A DNA stretch of 6,232 bases, taken from NCBI GenBank assembly GCA_026418875.1, contig JAOAAM010000393.1:1-6232 (forward strand). The letters run 5' to 3'. Below the pieces are notes generated by a model. The model was not told where the DNA came from, did not search any database, and worked only from the letters and a program-made list of their open reading frames with translations. Positions within the stretch are counted from its first letter, which is position 1, and each line of letters opens with the position of its first letter. A program made the position numbers and the translations under genes. Source of the DNA: Gemmataceae bacterium (GTDB lineage Bacteria > Planctomycetota > Planctomycetia > Gemmatales > Gemmataceae). Positions 1 to 6,232 of the stretch are shown here, piece after piece.

Positions 1-279
1 ATCATCTTGGGCCGAGGCGATCCGATGAGCGGCAAGCGGGAGGCGCAGTTGCGGGAAAAAATCGCTCGGCTCGACGCGGAGTGGCAGCGACGTCAAACCG
101 ACTTGAAACGCAAATGGCTCGCCGCCGCCGAGAGCTACAAAGAACTGGTGATCCCCCCGCAGAAAAGCCGCATCCGCATCGTTGGCTTCGGGATCGCTTG
201 GGTGCCCCATTGGCGCCTCGTCTACGCCGATGGTTTTGCGGAAACGCTCCCGGCATTCGCCCGAGGCTCGGCCTCGTGA
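1..279 (+). CDS. Unrecognised charged helical protein, C-terminal end (possibly complete from 25)
   Basis: I do not recognise this protein. The frame is open to the left edge and stops with TGA at 277-279, so it may be the 3' end of a longer gene. An ATG at 25-27 has a GAGG 7 nt upstream (14-17) and could instead start a complete 84-residue protein; the sequence cannot decide between these. From that ATG, roughly residues 3-38 are rich in Lys, Arg, Glu and Ala with heptad-like spacing (for example REAQLREKIARLDAEWQRR), suggesting an amphipathic helix or coiled coil. After a Pro-Pro break comes a beta-like segment, IRIVGFGIAWVPHWRLVYAD, and a short tail. There is no signal peptide or membrane span. 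The dioxygenase gene starts 48 nt downstream on the same strand, so co-transcription is possible but unproven. Coding is likely because the sequence is orderly and stops just before a gene with a good ribosome binding site. Confidence 0.6.
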   Translation: MILGRGDPMSGKREAQLREKIARLDAEWQRRQTDLKRKWLAAAESYKELVIPPQKSRIRIVGFGIAWVPHWRLVYADGFAETLPAFARGSAS

Positions 280-327
280 TGGACGCTTGTCCGTTGTCAC
301 CCATCCACTCCGAAGGGAGGAATTCCA

Positions 328-1182
328 ATGTCCCGTGTCCTTAGCGACAGCGCCGTGGCCGAGTATCGACAGCGCGGCTTTTACCTGGCCAAAGGCTTTT
401 TCGATCCCGACGAAATCGACTTGCTTCGTCGCGCCGCCAAAGAAGATCACGAATTGGACAAGCGATCGTTCGGCCGGGCCGACGGCGAAGGCGGCACCGT
501 CCGCCTCTCGTTGTGGAACCACCCTGGTGATGGGATTTACGGCATGTTTGCCCGCTGCGAACGCATGGTGCGTTCCTGCGAGAAAATCCTCGGCGGCGAG
601 GTGTACCACTACCACTCGAAGATGATCATGAAAGATGCCCGCGTCGGCGGAGCTTGGACCTGGCATCAGGATTACGGCTACTGGTATCAGAACGGCGTGT
701 TGATGCCCTTGCTGACGAGTGTCTTCATCGCCGTAGACCCGTCGACCAAAGCCAACGGCTGCTTGCAGGTGATCGAAGGCTCGCACCAATGCGGTCGGAT
801 CGACCACATCCTCACGGGCGATCAAGCCGGTGCCGATCGGGAGCGCGTGGAGGAGTTGCTGAAGCGGCTGCCTCTGGTTTACGTCGAGATGGAGCCAGGA
901 GACGCGGTCTTTTTCGACTGCAACCTGCTGCACCGCAGCGACCAGAACCGCTCGGATCAGCCACGCTGGTCAATGATCTGCTGCTACAACGCCGCCCGCA
1001 ACGACCCCTACAAGGAGTCGCACCATCCGCGCTACACGCCTCTGAAGGTGGTGCCCGACAGTGCGATCCGGGAGGTCGGGATCAAGCGCTTCGCCGACGA
1101 CAGTTCGGACGTGGCATGGCTGGAGAACGAGAAGGACCGCAGCGCGAAAATCCTGGCTCAAAAGCCGCAGCCGCAGACATGA
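328..1182 (+). CDS. Phytanoyl-CoA dioxygenase (PhyH) family Fe(II)/2-oxoglutarate-dependent oxygenase
   Basis: A 284-residue cytoplasmic protein of the PhyH family, which couples oxidation of 2-oxoglutarate to hydroxylation of a small substrate at a non-haem iron. The double-stranded beta-helix motifs are visible. The proximal His-X-Asp is H113/D115 in WHQDYGYWYQNG, the conserved turn is NGCLQVIEGSH at 143-153, PGDAVFFD lies at 190-197, the distal iron ligand is H202 in LLHRSDQN, and R213 is the expected 2-oxoglutarate carboxylate partner. The 284-residue length is typical of the family. The ATG at 328 is supported by an excellent Shine-Dalgarno AGGGAGG at 314-320, 7 nt upstream. The segment around the HxD resembles the ectoine hydroxylase (EctD) signature in spacing (W-H-x-D, then aromatic and Asn-Gly residues) but differs at several positions, and no ectoine biosynthesis gene is adjacent. 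The substrate is therefore unassigned. The gene converges on the esterase gene, leaving 49 nt between the stops. Family assignment is firm; the reaction is not. Confidence 0.93.
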   Translation: MSRVLSDSAVAEYRQRGFYLAKGFFDPDEIDLLRRAAKEDHELDKRSFGRADGEGGTVRLSLWNHPGDGIYGMFARCERMVRSCEKILGGEVYHYHSKMIMKDARVGGAWTWHQDYGYWYQNGVLMPLLTSVFIAVDPSTKANGCLQVIEGSHQCGRIDHILTGDQAGADRERVEELLKRLPLVYVEMEPGDAVFFDCNLLHRSDQNRSDQPRWSMICCYNAARNDPYKESHHPRYTPLKVVPDSAIREVGIKRFADDSSDVAWLENEKDRSAKILAQKPQPQT

Positions 1183-1231
1183 CCCGCGATCCCTCTCGAC
1201 TCCTCCGGGCCATCACCCCTACTTCAAGCCA

Positions 1232-3212
<1,981 letters not shown>

Positions 3213-3439
3213 TCCAGGGTCTCGAAACTCCACCGTGAAGACGCCCTAAGGCGGTAAGTTGGTCAAGGATTCACGATTTTGCTCGGTGACGCAGTTCAGC
3301 CCGATGTCGGGGCTACGCGGATTTTACCGAAAAGAGTCAATCTCCAACCTCGGCGCTGTCGAAAACAACCGGCGAAGGTGCCCATGCGAATGAGGGCGTT
3401 CTCGCCACCGGACTCCTGTTTCAGAAAGGTACGGAAACC

Positions 3440-3637
3440 ATGCGACGGATTCTCGCGTTCCTCGCGCTGGTCGGGATGGTTTCAGGCATCGTCGGTTGCC
3501 GACACATTGCCGGTAGCTGCGACTGCGAGCACTCGAACTACACCCGTGGCCAAGGCTGTGCGGCCGAAGTTGTCCCAGGATCGGCGTCGTCCCAGCCCAA
3601 CGGGGGCGCGTCGGCTCATGCCGCAAAGGGACATTGA
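3440..3637 (+). CDS. Small Cys-rich lipoprotein
   Basis: A 65-residue predicted lipoprotein of unknown function. The N-terminus is a classical type II signal peptide: basic MRR, a hydrophobic stretch LAFLALVGMVSG, and the lipobox I-V-G-C with the lipidated cysteine at residue 20. The mature part is only 46 residues, CRHIAGSCDCEH at 20-31, then a Ser/Gly/Ala/Pro-rich tail. Cysteines 27, 29 and 40 with His22 and His31 could bind a metal or form a disulfide, but this is speculation. From memory, short lipoproteins with a GC-x-H-x-A-x-x-C-D-C start occur in planctomycetes; I cannot verify that here. The ATG is preceded by AAAGG at 3425-3429, 10 nt upstream, a somewhat long spacing. The gene is divergent from the nucleotidyltransferase (227 nt between starts) and converges on ppk1, leaving 25 nt between stops. 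I saw no strong promoter in the divergent gap. Confidence 0.78.
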   Translation: MRRILAFLALVGMVSGIVGCRHIAGSCDCEHSNYTRGQGCAAEVVPGSASSQPNGGASAHAAKGH

Positions 3638-3662
3638 CTCCATGCGAAAAGGTTCCCTCGAC

Positions 3663-5837
3663 TCAACTGGTTTTGCGGATGCGGCGGGGGCGTTTCGTTG
3701 GAGTCGCCTCACCGTTCACTGGCAGTGGGGTCAGCAGGGTTGATCCTTGCCGCCGATTGGCGTTGATCGCCGCCAACTCCAGGAATTTTTCCTGACTCCG
3801 AACCAAAGGTTCGCCCTCTGCCGGCGTGACTTTTCGCCAAGTACCGTCGGGTAGCAACTCACGGGCCTTCACATTATCCGCCAGGCTGATCGCCAGGATT
3901 TCGTGGATGAGCCGGTGTTTTAAGTCGGGTTGCTCGATCGGGAAGACGACCTCGACGCGGCGGCTCAAGTTACGGTCCATCCAGTCGGCGCTGCCGATGT
4001 ACACTTCCTCATGACCGCCATTGCCGAAGTAATAAATCCGGCTGTGCTCAAGGAAACGATCCACAATCGACCGAACCCGGATGTTGTCGCTGATCCCGGG
4101 CAGCCCGGGCCGCAACGCGCAAATCCCCCGGCAAATCAGGTCGATCTTCACGCCGGCTTGGCTGGCACGGTAAAGGGCCTGGATGACGGTTGGTTCGAGC
4201 AGCCCATTCAGCTTGGCGACGACCCGACCCATCTTGCCTTGCCGTTGGAACTCGGCCTCGCGGTTTAGCTTTTCGATGAAGAACGTCTGCATCCGCGATG
4301 GGGCCACGACAAGTTTGCGCCACTGCGGCAATTCGCCGTAGCCCGTCAGATAGTTGAACAGGGCGCTGGCGTCCTCAGCGAAGTCGGGGTGGCAAGTGAA
4401 GAAACCCAGGTCCGTGTAGATGCGGGCCGTCTGCGGATTGTAATTCCCCGTGGACAGATGCACATAGCGCCTCAGCCCATCATCTTCACGGCGGACAACC
4501 AAGGCGATCTTGCAGTGGGTCTTCAGGCCGACGAAACCAAACACCACGTGGACGCCGGCCTTTTCCAGTTCCCGCGCCCACAGGATGTTCCTCTCTTCGT
4601 CCAAGCGAGCTTTCAATTCGATGACGGCCGTGACCTGCTTCCCCCGATCCGCGGCACGCTGAAGCGCCCGGACGATCGGCGAGTCGCTGCTGGTCCGGTA
4701 TAGCGTTTGTTTGATGGCCAGCACCCGCTCATCCGATGCGGCCGCTTCGATGAAATCGACCACATGACTGAACGACTCATACGGATGGTGGATGAGGATG
4801 TCCTGAGCGCGGATCGCGCTGAACGGGTTGTTGAAGCGGGTGAACTCAGGCACCAACTGAGCCGATGCCTGCGAATCCCGCAGGTGCAAATACCCGGGCA
4901 GGCTGTAAATCTGGAATAGCCCCGTCAGGTCCAACAGACCCGGAATGCGGTAGACGTCGCTGGGTTCCAGATCGAGGGCTTGGGTCAGGAAATGCTCGAC
5001 CTCCGGCGGCGAGCCGGCCTCGATTTCCAGACGGACGGCGTCACCACGCTTGCGCTTCTTCACCTCCTCCTCGATTGTCTTTAGCAGGTCCTCGACTTCG
5101 TCGTCGTCGATTTCGTATTCACTGTCACGCGTCACGCGGAAGACCGAGCCTTGGTCAAGTTGCATCCCGGGGTACAAGTCCTCCAGGTGCAGGCGGATGA
5201 CCGTTTCCAAGGGCACGAAAACATGTCCCTTCTCGGACGGGAGCTGGACGAATCGCTGCAAGACGGCGGGAACTTGAACCACGGCGAACATCTTCCCCGG
5301 ATGGTTCGGCCGCTGCATCATCGTCACCAGGGTCATCGACTTGTTGAACAAGTGCGGGAATGGGTGTCCCGGATCGATGGCCAGGGGAGTAAGGACTGGG
5401 AAGATCTCCCGGCGGAACACTTCCGACAGATGCTGTCGCTCCGCGGAGGATAGATCGCTGGCTTGCCGAACGAAGATTCCCTCCGACTCGAGCACGGGAA
5501 GAACCTCCTCGGCCAGACAGCGGTACTGTTCTTCGACCATCTGGCGAACCGTTTGGCTGATGCGTGCCAGTTGCTCGGCGGGCGGCATCCGATCGGCACC
5601 GGAGCCTCGCATCACTCCCGCTTGTACTTTCTGCTTCAGTCCGCCGACACGGACCATGAAGAATTCGTCCAGATTGGACGAGAAGATCGCCAGGAACTTC
5701 AGCCGTTCCAGCCAGGGTACGGTGGAATCGCGTGCCTCATCGAGGACCCGGCGGTTGAATTCGAGCCAACTCAATTCGCGGTTGATGTACAGCACCGGGT
5801 CGTCCAAGCTGACCCCGGGGGGGACATCCGGCAACAT
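3663..5837 (-). CDS. ppk1: Polyphosphate kinase 1
   Basis: A 724-residue polyphosphate kinase that reversibly transfers the ATP gamma-phosphate onto polyphosphate chains via a phosphohistidine, controlling phosphate and energy storage and stress responses. The N-terminal domain carries YINRELSWLEFN at 17-28 and IFSSNLDEFFMVRVGG at 51-66. The head domain follows, then the C1 domain from about 334 (RFNNPFSAIRAQDILIHHP) and the C2 domain to about 690. Catalytic residues align with E. coli Ppk: Arg381 (IKQTLYR) and Arg411 (ELKAR) for magnesium/phosphate, His441 in GLKTHCK as the phosphorylated His435 equivalent, and His598 in FLEHSR as the His592 equivalent. The spacing between the two histidines is 157 residues, as in E. 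coli. HLSTGNYNPQTARIYTDLG and IGSADWMDRN are also present. The last 20 residues or so are a basic tail. An upstream in-frame GTG at 5924 lacks a ribosome binding site, so I chose ATG 5837 with GAGGAA 7 nt upstream. No ppx or pho gene is adjacent. Confidence 0.97.
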   Translation of the reverse strand: MLPDVPPGVSLDDPVLYINRELSWLEFNRRVLDEARDSTVPWLERLKFLAIFSSNLDEFFMVRVGGLKQKVQAGVMRGSGADRMPPAEQLARISQTVRQMVEEQYRCLAEEVLPVLESEGIFVRQASDLSSAERQHLSEVFRREIFPVLTPLAIDPGHPFPHLFNKSMTLVTMMQRPNHPGKMFAVVQVPAVLQRFVQLPSEKGHVFVPLETVIRLHLEDLYPGMQLDQGSVFRVTRDSEYEIDDDEVEDLLKTIEEEVKKRKRGDAVRLEIEAGSPPEVEHFLTQALDLEPSDVYRIPGLLDLTGLFQIYSLPGYLHLRDSQASAQLVPEFTRFNNPFSAIRAQDILIHHPYESFSHVVDFIEAAASDERVLAIKQTLYRTSSDSPIVRALQRAADRGKQVTAVIELKARLDEERNILWARELEKAGVHVVFGFVGLKTHCKIALVVRREDDGLRRYVHLSTGNYNPQTARIYTDLGFFTCHPDFAEDASALFNYLTGYGELPQWRKLVVAPSRMQTFFIEKLNREAEFQRQGKMGRVVAKLNGLLEPTVIQALYRASQAGVKIDLICRGICALRPGLPGISDNIRVRSIVDRFLEHSRIYYFGNGGHEEVYIGSADWMDRNLSRRVEVVFPIEQPDLKHRLIHEILAISLADNVKARELLPDGTWRKVTPAEGEPLVRSQEKFLELAAINANRRQGSTLLTPLPVNGEATPTKRPRRIRKTS

Positions 5838-5844
5838 GTCCAAG

Positions 5845-5850
5845 TTCCTC
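5845..5850 (-). promoter_or_regulatory. Ribosome binding site of ppk1
   Basis: The minus strand reads GAGGAA, 7 nt before the ATG at 5837-5835. The alternative GTG at 5924 has only a pyrimidine-rich CCTCCTC upstream and nothing able to pair with the 16S rRNA tail, so this site decides the ppk1 start. Confidence 0.75.
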
Positions 5851-5869
5851 GCGGAAATGACGTTGCTGA

Positions 5870-5899
5870 ATTTTAGCAAGTTGGAGGAGGTGCGACCAA
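5870..5899 (-). promoter_or_regulatory. Candidate sigma-70-type promoter of ppk1
   Basis: On the minus strand a -35-like TTGGTC (5899-5894) is followed after 18 nt by a -10-like TAAAAT (5875-5870), which matches TATAAT at five of six positions. Transcription starting about 7 nt further would give a leader of roughly 25 nt containing the GAGGAA ribosome binding site, a consistent arrangement for the ATG at 5837. The -10 lies inside a dyad, TTGCT (5863-5867) and AGCAA (5875-5879), which could be an operator. The -35 match is weak and vegetative promoters in planctomycetes are poorly defined, so this is only a candidate. Confidence 0.35.
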
Positions 5900-5947
5900 A
5901 GGCCGCGGCCTGCCGAGTGGTCACCGTGTTTCGGTTGACGAGGAGGA

Positions 5948-5990
5948 CAGGGGGCAGGTTCCGTGACTACCGCCCCCTGAAAACTCACGG
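5948..5990. other. GC-rich hairpin with pseudoknot potential upstream of ppk1
   Basis: CAGGGGGC (5948-5955) pairs with GCCCCCTG (5972-5979). After a bulged A5956, GG (5957-5958) also pairs with CC (5970-5971), giving a 10-bp stem with an 11-nt loop. Within the loop, CCGTGA (5961-5966) is an exact reverse complement of TCACGG just downstream (5985-5990), so an H-type pseudoknot or an alternative fold is possible. No T-run follows on either strand, which argues against a standard intrinsic terminator. The element lies 110 nt or more upstream of the ppk1 start codon, outside the leader predicted from the candidate promoter. Its role is unknown. Confidence 0.45.
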
Positions 5991-6232
5991 GCCATCAAAT
6001 CTGTCGGATGTGCCTCTCACACTGACCAGCTTCGGTTATCCCAACCGTGGGTCGCCTGCCGAGTCATCGCTGCCCATCCCAGGTGCGAAGCGCCGGAAAT
6101 CACGTCGGGTCCAGGGGAGCGTTTCCGTCTCGGTTTCGGGGCTTGCGACCAACGTTCGCTACGAGAGGGTCACCGGTGTGTCCGTTTTCGGCGGCTGTTG
6201 TTGTTGGTTGTTCAAAGGAAGAAGTTCCTGGC

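Larger units (their letters stand above)
5838..6232. other. Region without a confident gene, upstream of ppk1
   Basis: This 395-nt stretch contains the ppk1 ribosome binding site, its candidate promoter and the hairpin at 5948-5990. A smaller inverted repeat, CGGTT/AACCG, lies at 6033-6047 with a 5-nt loop. On the minus strand a frame entering from the right edge stops with TAG at 6159-6161 and reads ELLPLNNQQQQPPKTDTPV, which could be the C-terminus of a neighbouring gene. On the plus strand a frame starting with ATG at 5836 runs open to the right edge. It overlaps the ppk1 leader, has no family-like sequence and is probably spurious. I recognise no RNA gene here. Confidence 0.5.

Noticed and set aside
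3234..3439. Promoters or a riboswitch in the divergent gap between nucleotidyltransferase and lipoprotein
   Set aside because: I looked for paired -35/-10 hexamers on both strands and for riboswitch-like helices. I found only weak or short matches not worth annotating.
3641..3742. Short plus-strand frame starting ATG 3641 after the lipoprotein
   Set aside because: It lies almost wholly antisense to the 3' end of ppk1, and its 33-residue product has no recognisable character.
5948..5979. Intrinsic terminator
   Set aside because: The stem is strong, but neither strand shows a T-tract after it: the plus strand continues AAAACTC and the minus strand TCCTCCTC.
5836..6232. Plus-strand frame from ATG 5836 running open to the right edge (132 codons)
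   Set aside because: It starts inside the ppk1 start region, and the translation is Arg/Ser-rich with a Cys-Cys-Cys run and no domain character. No ribosome binding site is evident. It would matter only if the next window continues it as a conserved protein.

Overview
The window looks like ordinary chromosomal DNA from a GC-rich bacterium, most probably a member of the Planctomycetota. The lineage is an inference. It rests on the character of the small Cys-rich lipoprotein, the phytanoyl-CoA-dioxygenase-like and secreted esterase genes that are common in that phylum, and the loosely spaced gene order. No rRNA, tRNA, CRISPR array, insertion sequence, integrase or other mobile element is visible.

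Layout from left to right. Positions 1-279 (+) hold the 3' end, or possibly the whole, of an unrecognised charged helical protein. Positions 328-1182 (+) encode a phytanoyl-CoA dioxygenase (PhyH) family Fe(II)/2-oxoglutarate oxygenase with its metal ligands intact. Positions 1232-2377 (-) encode a secreted two-domain esterase: signal peptide, CBM48-like beta-sandwich and a CE1/esterase-D type alpha/beta hydrolase. Positions 2484-3212 (-) encode a sugar-1-phosphate nucleotidyltransferase, probably co-oriented with and upstream of the esterase. Positions 3440-3637 (+) encode a 65-residue lipoprotein, transcribed divergently from the nucleotidyltransferase. Positions 3663-5837 (-) encode a full-length polyphosphate kinase, Ppk1. 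From 5838 to the right edge there is no confident gene. That stretch holds a candidate ppk1 promoter, a strong GC hairpin with pseudoknot potential and a possible C-terminal scrap of another minus-strand gene.

The genes do not assemble into one obvious pathway. The nucleotidyltransferase and esterase could form a short transcription unit (106-nt gap) linked to carbohydrate metabolism, but nothing in the sequence fixes the sugar or the ester substrate. Ppk1 appears to be its own transcription unit, convergent with the lipoprotein. I found no convincing new multi-gene system. The items most worth checking are the hairpin/pseudoknot upstream of ppk1, the dyad over the candidate ppk1 -10 box, the C8 tract inside the nucleotidyltransferase gene and the Cys-rich small lipoprotein.
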